From contig JAEOSR010000056.1 in the NCBI GenBank assembly GCA_016840285.1, positions 62,001 through 126,000 on the forward strand: 64,000 bases of DNA, written 5' to 3'. Source of the stretch: Candidatus Hodarchaeota archaeon (lineage in GTDB: Archaea > Asgardarchaeota > Heimdallarchaeia > Hodarchaeales > Hodarchaeaceae). The notes beneath the pieces are model-generated. The model was not told the origin of the DNA, made no database searches, and worked only from the letters and a program-made list of their open reading frames with translations. Made by a program: the position numbers and the translations under genes. Below, in pieces: positions 46,274 to 55,836 of this stretch (position 1 is its first letter; each line of letters begins with the position of its first letter).

Positions 46274-47296
46274 TTGACCGATCCCATTATAATAGGTGCT
46301 GCTCTTCTCCTTGGTTTCGTTGTCGCATTCACTATTGGGGCCAATGACGAAACTATGACACCAGCAGTAGGAGCTGGTTTACTTTCATTGAGTGTTGCTG
46401 TTCTTATTGGTGGCATTTTCAATTTTATTGGTGTTTTCTTCCTAGGAGAGTCCGTATCAAAAACTGTAGGAAAAGGGATATCTACCACACCATTAGATTT
46501 AGATATGATATTTGTTATTTTGATTTCAATGGCCCTTTGGCTATTTATTGTTTCACTAAAAGGAGTTCCAATTAGCTCTACCCAATCAGTTGTTGGAAGT
46601 GTATTGGGAGTTATTATAGTAGTTTATGGCTGGGATCCTAGTGCTATAAACTTTAGTACGTTATTCGAGATCGTCGCTAGTTGGATTATAAGTCCTGTTA
46701 TTGGTTTGATTGGAGGTTACTTCTTTTATTGGTTAATAATGAAAATTCGTCAGTCTATTAAGACTACTGGATATGCTGATTATGAACGACAAGAAAAAAT
46801 CGCTTCTTATGCATTGGCTGTTTTTCTGTTGTTTACAGTTTTATCACGGAGTGGTAATGATGTGGCAAAGGCAATTGGCCCGTTGATGGCGATTGATTAT
46901 TTTTCTAGTGGATTGGGGTTGCTCTATGCCCTTATCGCGGGGGGATTGGGTATGTGTCTTGGGGTTATCGTACTTGGAAGAAGAGTAGTCAAAAAGTTAT
47001 CTAGTGACATTGTTGCGCTTAGTCCTACATCTGCACTGGCTGCAAGTGTCTCTGTATCCTTGATTATGTTTTTTGGAACATTAATGGGGATGCCATTGTC
47101 AGGATCTCATATATTAGTTGCAGCATTCATTGGTGTCGGTTTAGTAAATAAGGAGAGTGTGGATAAAGATAACCTCAAAGAAATAGGAATAAGTTGGATT
47201 ATTACAACACCTATATCAGCGATCTTCTCCGCAATTATTTTTGTGATTTTCACCTTGCTGGGTGCGTTTTTTGTCGCACTTTATCCACCAATATAA
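46274..47296 (+). CDS. Inorganic phosphate permease, PiT family
   Basis: 340 residues from a TTG; an upstream ATG at 46269 gives a stop at once. About ten membrane segments. The two inverted halves carry the family signature: GANDETMTPAVGAGLLS near the N-terminus with GVPISSTQSVVGSVLGV, and SGNDVAKAIGPL with GMPLSGSHILVAAFIGVG in the second half. PiT proteins import phosphate with H+ or Na+. The upstream DUF47 gene and close spacing indicate one operon. It is embedded between two zinc-ribbon methyltransferase genes that read in the same direction. Confidence 0.93.
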   Translation: MTDPIIIGAALLLGFVVAFTIGANDETMTPAVGAGLLSLSVAVLIGGIFNFIGVFFLGESVSKTVGKGISTTPLDLDMIFVILISMALWLFIVSLKGVPISSTQSVVGSVLGVIIVVYGWDPSAINFSTLFEIVASWIISPVIGLIGGYFFYWLIMKIRQSIKTTGYADYERQEKIASYALAVFLLFTVLSRSGNDVAKAIGPLMAIDYFSSGLGLLYALIAGGLGMCLGVIVLGRRVVKKLSSDIVALSPTSALAASVSVSLIMFFGTLMGMPLSGSHILVAAFIGVGLVNKESVDKDNLKEIGISWIITTPISAIFSAIIFVIFTLLGAFFVALYPPI

Positions 47297-47318
47297 TTAT
47301 GATTGATGGATTAAGATA

Positions 47319-49511
47319 ATGGAACAACAATCAAAAGTTTCAGAAAAAGCGATAGAAATTAGTTTTCCATTCTCAAAAGTCAGCGAGATAGCTTATAAAG
47401 AGAGTAACGCAAAGAGGTATTATCGTCCTGTTCTCACTCTTCATAAGTGGTTTGCTCGGCGCTTAGGTTCAGTATTTCGATCCATTCTTATATATGCATC
47501 ACTCTCTTCTTCGATAAACGAAGTGAAAGATAATTCTACTCCAAACAAGGATCATAACTTACCTTTTGAGAGGGATTTTTGGGATGTTTATCTACAAGAA
47601 CATAATTTTCACGATCTTCTTGTCTTAGATCCTTTTATGGGAGGAGGAACAACCATTGTAGAAGCAATTCGCTTAGGTTTCGGAGGAGTTATTGGAGGGG
47701 ATTTGAATCCTGTTGCTTGGTTCACAGTAAAAAAAGAGTTAGAGGAGGTTAATATTGATGCCCTTCAAATTAAATTTGAGAAACTTTCCTCTAAGATAGA
47801 ACCTGAACTTTCCAAGTATTATAAAACACGATGTGAGCATTGTTCGCAGCATGCCGATGTGATGTATTTTTTTTGGGTGAAAGAAATTCAATGTGAACAA
47901 TGTTCAAAAATAACGCCTCTTTTCAGAAGCTATTTGTTTGCTTATGATCGCAAAGATACTACTTCAGGATATGTTATCTGTCCTCAATGTGAAACCATTT
48001 TTCATGAGACAATTCAAGAGAGTCTCCAATGTCCTGAGTGTAGTTCTGCCTTTGATCCATTTTCTTATATTGTTAAGCGAGGAAAATTTCATTGTTTTCA
48101 TTGTGAACATTCAGCTAAAATTGTTGATACCAGCGTTAAACGAGGAAAACCTTCTGAAAAGTTGTATGCTCTAGAGTATTATTGTCGTGGTTGTAAAACA
48201 CGGGATTATAAACGAGCTGATACCAATGATCTCAAACTCTATCAAGAAGCTTGTCATGAATTTGAATCAATCCGAAAGCAGTTACCCCTTCCTGATCAAG
48301 CTGTCCCTATAGGAGCTAAAACTCAAGAGTTACTAAACCATCAAATTCTTTTTTTTACTGATATGTTTAACTCTAGGCAATTATTAGTCCTTGGAAAACT
48401 CTTGAGAGAGATTTTCCAAATTCAAGATCAGAATTTAAAAGAATTTTTCCTTATAACGTTTTCAACGGCTCTGGAGTACAATAACTTACTTTGTGAGTAT
48501 CATAGAAAGAACCATTATATCTACAACCTGTTTCGCAAACATGCTTTTCCAGCTACATTGAATCCTGTCGAGAATAATGTACTTGGAACAGCCAAATTTG
48601 GGACTGGAACCTTCAAAAACTTCCTTGTTAAAACTATCCGGATAAAGAAGTATTGTCAGAATCCTTACGAATACTATATCACTGAAGAGGGGAAAACTAA
48701 ACGTCAACCCATGACACGTCCAATCAATGGAAGAGTAGTTTCTTCTTATTCAAAATTAATGCAAAATAATTCAAGAAATGTCTATCTTTATTGCCATTCC
48801 TCTCACGAAATCCAGATGCCAAAAAATAGTGTGGACTTGGTAATAACAGATCCCCCCTACTTTGATAATGTCCAGTATGCGGAGCTTTCAGACTTCTATT
48901 ACGTCTGGTTACGTCTTGGTCTTGAAGAATACTATCCATGTTTTAAACCATTCTTCTCTCCGAAGAAAGCAGAAATTGTGAAGAATTCTAAAACTGGAAA
49001 AACTGATAAGGATTACCAAGACGGACTTAAAACCGTTTTTGCAGAAATTTATCGTGTATTGAAAGTAGAAGGACTGTTAGTATTCACTTTCCATCATAAA
49101 CAGTTAAAAGCTTGGGCTTCCATAATTGAAAGTCTGCTAGAAAGTAACTTCTACATCACAGCTGTTTATCCTGTTCGTGCTGAAATGGAAACTAGTACTC
49201 AGATTCGAGGGAAAAAGAGTATTGAATTTGATGATATTTTCGTTTGTAGAAAACGTCAGAGAGAACCAAAAACTGTCGAATGGGGTACTTTAGTACCAAA
49301 GATTAAATCCAGCATTGATAGGAAATCTGCCTCATTATCAAATAATTCTCACACTTTATCAGATGAAGATCGCTTAGTCGTTTCGTTTGGTGTAGGACTG
49401 AAGTACTATTCACATTATTACCCAAACGTGACATTAAAAGGAAAATTTTTTCCCCTTACTACTGCTTTGGAGAGTTTAGTTGCACTTGAACAAGAGAAAC
49501 TGGCACCATGA
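47319..49511 (+). CDS. Zinc-ribbon adenine-specific DNA methyltransferase (COG1743/DUF1156-like), copy 2
   Basis: 730 residues, ATG start, 22 bases after the PiT gene. A paralogue of the 701-residue protein at 43426: RYYRPVLTLHKWFARRLG at the N-terminus, SAM motif DPFMGGGTTIVEAIRLG at ~107-123, zinc-ribbon pairs in the middle (CEHC, CEQC, CPQC, CPEC, CFHC, CRGC), NNVLGTAKFGTGTFKNFL, and catalytic ITDPPYFDNVQYAELSDFY at ~510-528. The extra length is at the N-terminus (~30 residues before the family block) and around residue 65. Two related methyltransferases with different target halves suggest two DNA recognition sequences; this is inference. Confidence 0.9.
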   Translation: MEQQSKVSEKAIEISFPFSKVSEIAYKESNAKRYYRPVLTLHKWFARRLGSVFRSILIYASLSSSINEVKDNSTPNKDHNLPFERDFWDVYLQEHNFHDLLVLDPFMGGGTTIVEAIRLGFGGVIGGDLNPVAWFTVKKELEEVNIDALQIKFEKLSSKIEPELSKYYKTRCEHCSQHADVMYFFWVKEIQCEQCSKITPLFRSYLFAYDRKDTTSGYVICPQCETIFHETIQESLQCPECSSAFDPFSYIVKRGKFHCFHCEHSAKIVDTSVKRGKPSEKLYALEYYCRGCKTRDYKRADTNDLKLYQEACHEFESIRKQLPLPDQAVPIGAKTQELLNHQILFFTDMFNSRQLLVLGKLLREIFQIQDQNLKEFFLITFSTALEYNNLLCEYHRKNHYIYNLFRKHAFPATLNPVENNVLGTAKFGTGTFKNFLVKTIRIKKYCQNPYEYYITEEGKTKRQPMTRPINGRVVSSYSKLMQNNSRNVYLYCHSSHEIQMPKNSVDLVITDPPYFDNVQYAELSDFYYVWLRLGLEEYYPCFKPFFSPKKAEIVKNSKTGKTDKDYQDGLKTVFAEIYRVLKVEGLLVFTFHHKQLKAWASIIESLLESNFYITAVYPVRAEMETSTQIRGKKSIEFDDIFVCRKRQREPKTVEWGTLVPKIKSSIDRKSASLSNNSHTLSDEDRLVVSFGVGLKYYSHYYPNVTLKGKFFPLTTALESLVALEQEKLAP

Positions 49512-49529
49512 CGCAATAAGGATAATTCA

Positions 49530-50342
49530 CTATTCTAAAATTTCTGGATTATTTTTCTCATATATCCATCGTGTTAAGTACATGTAAGGGGTATCTATTA
49601 ATCCAAGAAACCATTTTGTGATTAGTTGGCCAACAATGAGAGTGAACATGAAATCAATGCTAATAACTTCGATTGATGAATCAAACATCTTCTGAATGGA
49701 GGGGAAAATGAGGAATGCTAACGGAATAAAGAGAATAGAGTCCAATCCAAGACTTAAAATGTCACTCAAGACATTTCTTATCCATAAAAATTTCCACCAT
49801 TCTCCTATATTAGTTCTCGCTTGAATCCATAAACGAATTTTATCATAGATCCATGCATCAAATCGTTCACTAATGAAAAAACTGATCCAGGAGGCTAATG
49901 TGATTGCAGGAACAATTGTAAACGGAACTAAAGGATCATCTCCAGCTGCTGGAAGAAATCCAGCCAATATCAACAGAATAACCATAATGACCTGACTGAT
50001 TAGAGCAATCCAGATCATTTCATAAACTGCCTTTCTCCCAAATCTCTCGTTTACCATGTCTGTAACCTGCAAAGTAAAAGGAAATACAATTACTCCCACT
50101 GGTGCAAATATAGGGATAATCTCTAAGTCTGTTAATAAAGATCCAATAAAAGGAATGTTTTTCAAACCCAAATCAAATTCGGCAATTTTCACGGCAAAAA
50201 ATTGAGCTAGAGTTAGAAATAGGATATAAACTCCAGTTAAGGCACGTGGAGAATCTGATTTCGCTGTATACCAAGCACCAATATATGTTACAAAACCTAA
50301 TATAATAAAAACCCCAATACTGACGATTAATCCTTCCAACAT
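49530..50342 (-). CDS. Queuosine/archaeosine precursor (preQ0) transporter, YhhQ/VUT family
   Basis: 270 residues with six or seven membrane helices; GGAG lies nine bases before the ATG. Family signs are PFTLQVTDMVNERFGRKAVY, with the charged DxxNExFG pair typical of YhhQ proteins, and the later RNVLSDILSLGLDSILFIP. YhhQ proteins import queuosine precursors such as preQ0. In archaea preQ0 feeds tRNA archaeosine, so the likely role is salvage for archaeosine. The middle loop ARTNIGEWWKFLW is longer than in bacterial proteins. Confidence 0.85.
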   Translation of the reverse strand: MLEGLIVSIGVFIILGFVTYIGAWYTAKSDSPRALTGVYILFLTLAQFFAVKIAEFDLGLKNIPFIGSLLTDLEIIPIFAPVGVIVFPFTLQVTDMVNERFGRKAVYEMIWIALISQVIMVILLILAGFLPAAGDDPLVPFTIVPAITLASWISFFISERFDAWIYDKIRLWIQARTNIGEWWKFLWIRNVLSDILSLGLDSILFIPLAFLIFPSIQKMFDSSIEVISIDFMFTLIVGQLITKWFLGLIDTPYMYLTRWIYEKNNPEILE

Positions 50343-50478
50343 TCTTCATTTGTCTCCGTAGTAATAGTAAAGGGAAATATTTTCGTTTTTTCTTTTTTGT
50401 CGTACCCTTTTAATGTTAACTGACAGAGGGAGTGATAAAAAGGAGGGAAGGGTTGCTTTAATTATTCAGCTATTGAGG

Positions 50479-51117
50479 TTATCTTTGTTCAGCTGAGTCA
50501 AGTAGGACTGCTAACGCAACAGCGAATTTTCGATTGAATATTCGTTCACTATCTGTAGTCATATCTAGAATATATTTGTCTCCAATGGTCATTCTTCGGT
50601 TGAATTCGCCTACTTTTACTTCTGTACCATCTTGAATAAGATATATGTCAAATTGTAGGCGGATTAACCATGCGAATCCTTCGACAAGCCAACCAATAAT
50701 GGGAATCCAACCAAATATCCATCGAGCATTCCTTATAAGACTAATTAGTAGACTCCTGGCCTTTACTTTCCCGACGACTTTTCCTGACCCATCCCATATT
50801 GTCCAATTCTCTCTGAAAATACTTGACCAAAAATTCCGCTTAGCTCGTCCCAGATTTTGATTCGTTTCGTTATCAAGAATATCGAAACTAGCCCAAGCAT
50901 CAAACATTGCGAGGTCTTTTATGGTCATAATTTCTGGAGCGGATTTGGGATCCCCTGGAAACACATGCATATGTGTCTTACGGCCAAATCTGTCACGTTT
51001 AATCCATAATAGATCCTGATCCGTGTCTACATCTTTTACATGATAGGCTTCTTGTGCTGAAAGTAACCGACGGTGTCTTTGTTGAATTCCGAACTTATCA
51101 CGATCAAAAATACCCAT
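50479..51117 (-). CDS. LURP-one / scramblase-like (tubby-type barrel) protein
   Basis: 212 residues. The sequence runs as alternating strands with a buried helix near the end, as in LURP-one-related (LOR) and phospholipid scramblase proteins: LSAQEAYHVKDVDTDQDLLW, FDILDNETNQNLGRAKRNFW, NWTIWDGSGKVVGKVKA, then a hydrophobic middle segment (NARWIFGWIPIIGWLVEGFAWLI split by charges) and a C-terminal DKYILDMTTDSERIFNRKFAVALAVLLD, the usual closing helix. The protein may sit at the membrane. Function of prokaryotic members is not established. Confidence 0.75.
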   Translation of the reverse strand: MGIFDRDKFGIQQRHRRLLSAQEAYHVKDVDTDQDLLWIKRDRFGRKTHMHVFPGDPKSAPEIMTIKDLAMFDAWASFDILDNETNQNLGRAKRNFWSSIFRENWTIWDGSGKVVGKVKARSLLISLIRNARWIFGWIPIIGWLVEGFAWLIRLQFDIYLIQDGTEVKVGEFNRRMTIGDKYILDMTTDSERIFNRKFAVALAVLLDSAEQR

Positions 51118-51297
51118 TTATTCTTCACCCTAATCATTCAATTTCTTCTTGAGATATAGCCAAAATTAACATTAAACCCTTAATAAAGATCTCTAACAAA
51201 AAACCAATTCTATCAATTATTTGCAAAGTACAGAGTAGGAAAAAAGATACTATTTTCATTATATCTTGAGAATATCTTATACGAAGAAGAATTCTTA

Positions 51298-52509
51298 TTA
51301 AGCACCCTTTGTTAGTGTCAATGTCTCACCTGGGATATAATTTCTAAAACGGGGTTTTGTTGTTATTTCCACTCCTCCTTTGAGAGTCAATTTGGGCACT
51401 AAGAGTCGTTTCGCTTTTAAAGTATTTCCAGCTTTTCCATCAGAAAACATAAAGTCTCCCTCTTTTAATCCCAGGATTGAAATGTCAGCGGGCTTACCTA
51501 CTTCTAAGCTTCCTCTCCTTTCTTCTTCATTAAGAACTATAGCTGGGTTTATAGTAGTTTTCTCAATGACCTCATGTAAGCTTAATCCTAATGCAAGAAA
51601 TTTTGACATTACAACTGGTAAACTAAATAGTACTGGCCCTCTATAGTTTGTAATTGTTATGTCGGTGCTTATTGTTGTTGGAATGATTCCTTGCTCCATT
51701 CCCTTTTTCGCTAATTTAAAACTAAAATGACTCTGGGCAGGAGCAACATCTAAGACTACCTCCCTTCTTATAGCAGCTTTTAATTCTGGTAATATTGATC
51801 CATCAGGATTTATAACCCCTCCTTCTCTTTGTGTAAATAGATGAGTCAAAATATCACCTTTTTCAAGAAGATTAAGCATTTTTACATTAAATTCATTCAT
51901 CACATTTTTTGGAATGTTATCCTCAAAACTTAACCCTATATGAACCATAAGAGGGATATTCGCTTCTTTTGCTATTTTTTTTGCGGTCTTAATCATGGAA
52001 ATTCCGTAGTTTTTTATTAAAGAAGCTCCAGCTCTTATTTTTATTCCTTTGATGCTCTTTTTGTTTTCCTCTATAAGTTTCAACATCCGTTCTGAGTTCA
52101 CATTGCGCCAACATATTTCAGGATAGATTGCTTGACCTGTGGGACTTAAATGAAGAAAGCATAAAATGTCTGTTTGAGCATGAGGAATAATGAGTTTCTT
52201 AAAGCCATTAAAAGTAGCATAGCCAGTACTCCCTGCATCACATACCGTTGTAATCCCCGAGTACACACCAGCTTCGTCTGGAGTTACAGCTATAGGCATA
52301 ATTGCTTCAGCAACATGAGTATGTATATCAATTAATCCTGGAGTAATTATATTATTATTACCATCTATTACTTTCTCAGCTTCAGTAACTGGAATGTCTA
52401 TAGATATGTCAGCTATTTTTCCATTATTTATTGCTATATCTCTTATTCCATTAATCTTTTGTTTTGGATCTATTACTTCTCCTCCTTTTATCAGCAGTTC
52501 ATAAACCAT
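51298..52509 (-). CDS. Amidohydrolase/deacetylase-family metallohydrolase (COG3964, dihydroorotase-like)
   Basis: 403 residues. Metal ligands of the amidohydrolase barrel: HTH in PGLIDIHTHV (~60), a Lys in IKGIKIRAGA (possible carbamylated ligand), His in PLMVHIGLS and LTHLFTQREGG, and Asp in TTISTDITI. The N-terminal GGEVIDPKQKINGIRDIA and PGLIDIHTH blocks and the AGSTGYATFNGFKK stretch fit COG3964, whose known member Atu3266 deacetylates small N- or O-acyl compounds. Stands alone in its orientation next to a LURP-one gene. The natural substrate cannot be inferred. Confidence 0.87.
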   Translation of the reverse strand: MVYELLIKGGEVIDPKQKINGIRDIAINNGKIADISIDIPVTEAEKVIDGNNNIITPGLIDIHTHVAEAIMPIAVTPDEAGVYSGITTVCDAGSTGYATFNGFKKLIIPHAQTDILCFLHLSPTGQAIYPEICWRNVNSERMLKLIEENKKSIKGIKIRAGASLIKNYGISMIKTAKKIAKEANIPLMVHIGLSFEDNIPKNVMNEFNVKMLNLLEKGDILTHLFTQREGGVINPDGSILPELKAAIRREVVLDVAPAQSHFSFKLAKKGMEQGIIPTTISTDITITNYRGPVLFSLPVVMSKFLALGLSLHEVIEKTTINPAIVLNEEERRGSLEVGKPADISILGLKEGDFMFSDGKAGNTLKAKRLLVPKLTLKGGVEITTKPRFRNYIPGETLTLTKGA

Positions 52510-52668
52510 TTTGATCCCGTTCTCATTTCAATAATATGAAAATTGACCTGAATTTGTGTAATTTATATGAATTCATAAGTAGTCGGAAGTTACTCAATTA
52601 AGAAAAAAATTTCGAACAAAATTGATAATAGATTAGATGGAGTGTTATTTTCAAGGTGCTATCAAAAT

Positions 52669-53397
52669 TTGATCTCTGAAGTCCATGAACAGCTAAAAGA
52701 GCATTATATTCGGCTTGATCCCCACGCAGAAACGTGGGATCTTTGGATTAAAGGGGATAAAAATCGTTCAGAAACTTATGAGGTTGCAATTGGTACAATC
52801 TTAGTTCAAAATACCAATTGGAGAAATGTAAACAAAGCAATAGCCAATTTAAAAGGAAATTCTATTTTTTCTTTTGAACAATTACAGGAAATTAACGTAG
52901 AAGAACTTGAAGAGCTCATTAAATCCGCTGGTTTCTATAAACAAAAATCCTTGTATCTTAAATCCTTAAGTAATTTGCTTTTTACCTGTTCTCTTAATGA
53001 ACAAACACCCTCTCGTGAAGAATTACTAGCATGTAAGGGTATTGGAAAAGAAACAGCTGATTCAATTTTAGTATATTGTTTTCAACAACCTGTACTCATT
53101 ATTGGAACATACACTCGGCGTTTCTTAGCTCGTCTTTACGGGGATATGGGCTATCTGAGAAAAAAATACGAGGTTATTCAAGAGGAACTAACCAAAGAGC
53201 TTGAGAAGAATTTTGAAGTATTTGGACGGTTTCATGCTTTAGTAGTGGTTCACGGCCAGAATTATTGCCAAAAAAACAAGCCACTTTGTTCACAGTGCTT
53301 TTTAATATACTCATGTACGTATGGCCAAAAATATCAGACAGACCCAAAAATCGCACGAATTCAAAGTGCGATATCTAAATCTCCGAAAAACAAATAA
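52669..53397 (+). CDS. Endonuclease III-like HhH-GPD protein with [4Fe-4S] site, catalytic Asp missing
   Basis: About 242 residues from the TTG at 52669 (AAGGTG ten bases upstream); a GTG at 52642 would add nine. The helix-hairpin-helix is LLACKGIGKETADSILVY and the iron-sulphur cluster motif is C-x6-C-x2-C-x5-C near the C-terminus (QNYCQKNKPLCSQC ... SC). In relatives (the COG2231/MagIII-like branch) PVxVVDxYTRR carries the catalytic Asp; here the same place reads PVLIIGTYTRR, so Asp is Gly. The Lys position is E (GKETAD), so it would be a monofunctional type anyway. DNA damage binding may remain, but base excision as usual should be lost. No frameshift is seen. Confidence 0.82.
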   Translation: MISEVHEQLKEHYIRLDPHAETWDLWIKGDKNRSETYEVAIGTILVQNTNWRNVNKAIANLKGNSIFSFEQLQEINVEELEELIKSAGFYKQKSLYLKSLSNLLFTCSLNEQTPSREELLACKGIGKETADSILVYCFQQPVLIIGTYTRRFLARLYGDMGYLRKKYEVIQEELTKELEKNFEVFGRFHALVVVHGQNYCQKNKPLCSQCFLIYSCTYGQKYQTDPKIARIQSAISKSPKNK

Positions 53398-53473
53398 AAT
53401 ACCATTTAAAATTACTAATCTTTCAGCTTACTTCTTTTGCATTCGTCTTCTCTTAATGACCGTCGTGTCTCTC

Positions 53474-55804
53474 TCATTTTGGCTTTCTTTTCCATCCAAG
53501 CTTTATTACTAACAGCGTAAATATAATTAGAAGAACTGACCAAGCAGGGATGGATTTTATAGTCGGAAGAGAGGAAGAGCTCATTGTAGTGTTGGTATCC
53601 TTTGTTGTCAAGCTAGTTTCTTCTTCTGATGTTGTGGTAGTAGTCGATATCGTCGTGGTTATGGTTGTTGTGGGTTCTGTAGTCGTATTCGGTGTCGTTG
53701 TGGTTATTGTTGTTGTCGGTTCTGTAGTAATAGTCGGTGTCGTTGCGGTTATGGTTGTTGTGGGTTCTGTAGTAGTAGTCGTTGTGGGGGTAGTCTCAAC
53801 ATCTACCTTATTAATTGATTCTGCATTTAACATAAAGGACATCGGGTTGAATGAACCAGATTCTTCATAATTCTGGATCCAGTCGCGTATTACTATAAAA
53901 CGATGTTCCTGATGTCCGTAAATAAATGGATAATCTTTTGCAGCTGTTTCTTCGATGTTCCAGTACAAGTTTTCTCTGATAGAGGAATTTTGTTCTATGC
54001 TAGCATCTCCGATCATATCATCAAGAGTTGGGTTGTTGTAATTAATAAGGTTAGAATAATATCCGAATTCACTATGTAAGAAGGGAACTATATAGTCGTC
54101 TGGATCAGCATATTCTGGAACCCAGCTTATGAAAATAATAGGAAGTTCATTAAAAATAAGTGCCATACGATATTCGCTCATTGAAATCGCTGCGACAGAT
54201 ATGTTTATACCAACATCCATAGCTTCAATTGCATCCTTCAAAAGTAGGCATGTTTGTTCATATATATGATTTCCCGCGATATATACTAATTTAATTGTAC
54301 CATTCCATCCAATTTCTTGAAAGAGAGCTTCAGCTGCATCTGGATCGTATGTTGGTATAAATCCATTTTCAATTAATTGCTCATGATGTCCTAACATACC
54401 ATTGGGGATGATACCTTCTAATTGTTCACCAAATCCATTAAGAACACTATTGATATAAGTTTCATAATTAAAGGCCATTGCAAAAGCTTTACGGAATTTG
54501 AGGGCAGTGAATGGATTGTCGGGACTGGCTAAGAGAGCCTCAGGGCCAGTTTGATTCCAAGCGTAGCGGGGTTGAGCAGATGAATTATAATCCGATGATG
54601 GGTCTTCCTCAAGATAAGTAATCGGTATATCGTAATTCATGTTCATGCCGAGGAGCCTTACATTAAAATTAGGTACATTAAAAGCTTGAACACCTCCCAC
54701 GGTCGGTAAAACTTCTAGCTCACCTGTCTGTGTGAATTTAGTTACATTAATGATTTCAGAAGCATTTTCTATAGGGATATATACCTCATCAGCAATTCCT
54801 GCCTTGATATCTGATATTCGTGTAGAGACATTATCGATTTTCTTGATAAGAACTTCATTAGGGGAGTTCTCAGTGAATGTTCCCCACCAGTCAGTATATT
54901 TACCGTATCGAATCAGTTTTTCCTCTTCGAATTCAATGAGCTGATATGAACCAGTACCAACTGCGTGGTCTTCCATCCAGTCATGAGCATTCATATCACT
55001 AGCTGGAGAATAAGGAACAACTCCAGATATGTTAACATCATGCCCACTTGAAAGGCCAAGCTTGGTACGGATCTGCTCTACAGTCAAATCAGGGAACCAA
55101 TCCAGTAATGAAACCATCCCATATTCGTCATCAGATTGATCAGATACATAATCACTTGGCACGTTTTCAACTATAGCTTTTGGCGAGACAGCTGCAATCG
55201 TAGGATAAGCCATAATATGTAAAAAAGGTGTATATGGATATTCTAAGTTAATTGTTAGATGATAATCGTCTATGACAACAATTCCTCCAGCAGAAAGGTA
55301 TTCTAATGCTTCAGCAACATTGGCTTGATCCCAATAATTCATGTAGGTGAAACCACCCTTGATAAATTGGCCAATCATCCACATTGCCCCTTCGAGATCA
55401 TTCATAAGGACACCTCTGTCGAGAGAGTATTTCATAACATACGCATTGAATGAGACATTATCATGGAAAATTACTCCTTCACGAAGGGTGAAGTTGTACT
55501 GGAGCCCGTCTGGAGAGACAGCCCAACTAGTAGCTAGCTCTTCTTCTAAATCGATTCCAGAATTCCACTCATAATCAATTAGTGTCTCATAGATTAATTC
55601 AATAATTCCAGATTGATTTGACTCCCAGTTCGACGCTGGATCCAATGTCATTGGCCAAAAAGCTGTCTCAAAAATGAAAGTACCAGAATTCTTTATTAGC
55701 AATGGAGCCGCTCTAAGAGGAGGAGCAGGAGGAGAAAGAGTGGCTGTGAAAATAAGAAAGAATAGGAATCCTCCAATTATTGCCATTTTGCCTCTTAATT
55801 TCAT
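53474..55804 (-). CDS. Surface-anchored ABC-type solute-binding protein (SBP_bac_5)
   Basis: 776 residues. Signal peptide (MKLRGKMAIIGGFLFFLIF), then an oligopeptide/nickel-type binding protein: AFWPMTLDPASNWESNQ, FTLREGVIFHDNVSFNAYVMKYSLDR, and ALKFRKAFAMAFNYETYI are the family blocks. A Thr-rich stalk of 15-residue repeats (TTEPTTTITTTTPNT and variants, ~665-725) leads to a C-terminal membrane helix (AWSVLLIIFTLLVI) with a KRKPK tail. Such stalk-plus-helix anchoring is common in archaea. No permease or ATPase genes for it are in the window, so its partners lie elsewhere. The preceding ATG has AAAGG and GGCGAT nearby. Confidence 0.88.
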   Translation of the reverse strand: MKLRGKMAIIGGFLFFLIFTATLSPPAPPLRAAPLLIKNSGTFIFETAFWPMTLDPASNWESNQSGIIELIYETLIDYEWNSGIDLEEELATSWAVSPDGLQYNFTLREGVIFHDNVSFNAYVMKYSLDRGVLMNDLEGAMWMIGQFIKGGFTYMNYWDQANVAEALEYLSAGGIVVIDDYHLTINLEYPYTPFLHIMAYPTIAAVSPKAIVENVPSDYVSDQSDDEYGMVSLLDWFPDLTVEQIRTKLGLSSGHDVNISGVVPYSPASDMNAHDWMEDHAVGTGSYQLIEFEEEKLIRYGKYTDWWGTFTENSPNEVLIKKIDNVSTRISDIKAGIADEVYIPIENASEIINVTKFTQTGELEVLPTVGGVQAFNVPNFNVRLLGMNMNYDIPITYLEEDPSSDYNSSAQPRYAWNQTGPEALLASPDNPFTALKFRKAFAMAFNYETYINSVLNGFGEQLEGIIPNGMLGHHEQLIENGFIPTYDPDAAEALFQEIGWNGTIKLVYIAGNHIYEQTCLLLKDAIEAMDVGINISVAAISMSEYRMALIFNELPIIFISWVPEYADPDDYIVPFLHSEFGYYSNLINYNNPTLDDMIGDASIEQNSSIRENLYWNIEETAAKDYPFIYGHQEHRFIVIRDWIQNYEESGSFNPMSFMLNAESINKVDVETTPTTTTTTEPTTTITATTPTITTEPTTTITTTTPNTTTEPTTTITTTISTTTTTSEEETSLTTKDTNTTMSSSSLPTIKSIPAWSVLLIIFTLLVIKLGWKRKPK
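53649..53783 (-). repeat. 45-base tandem repeat (three units) encoding the Thr-rich stalk
   Basis: Three units of 45 bases begin at 53649, 53694 and 53739. They differ in a few bases and encode 15-residue Thr-rich stalk repeats (TTEPTTTITTTTPNT type). The period is a multiple of three, so unit number can change without a frameshift; length variation between strains is likely. Flanking sequence is similar but not in unit register. Confidence 0.75.
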
Positions 55805-55836
55805 TTTAATCGCCTGTTTTCCTTTCTTTTATCTTT

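Noticed and set aside
41093..49511. Methyltransferase cluster considered as a BREX or DISARM system
   Set aside because: No helicase, PglZ, BrxC-like ATPase or phospholipase D-like gene is present in the window.
53550..53870. Val-rich frame on the plus strand
   Set aside because: It is the antisense shadow of the Thr-rich stalk repeats of the solute-binding protein.
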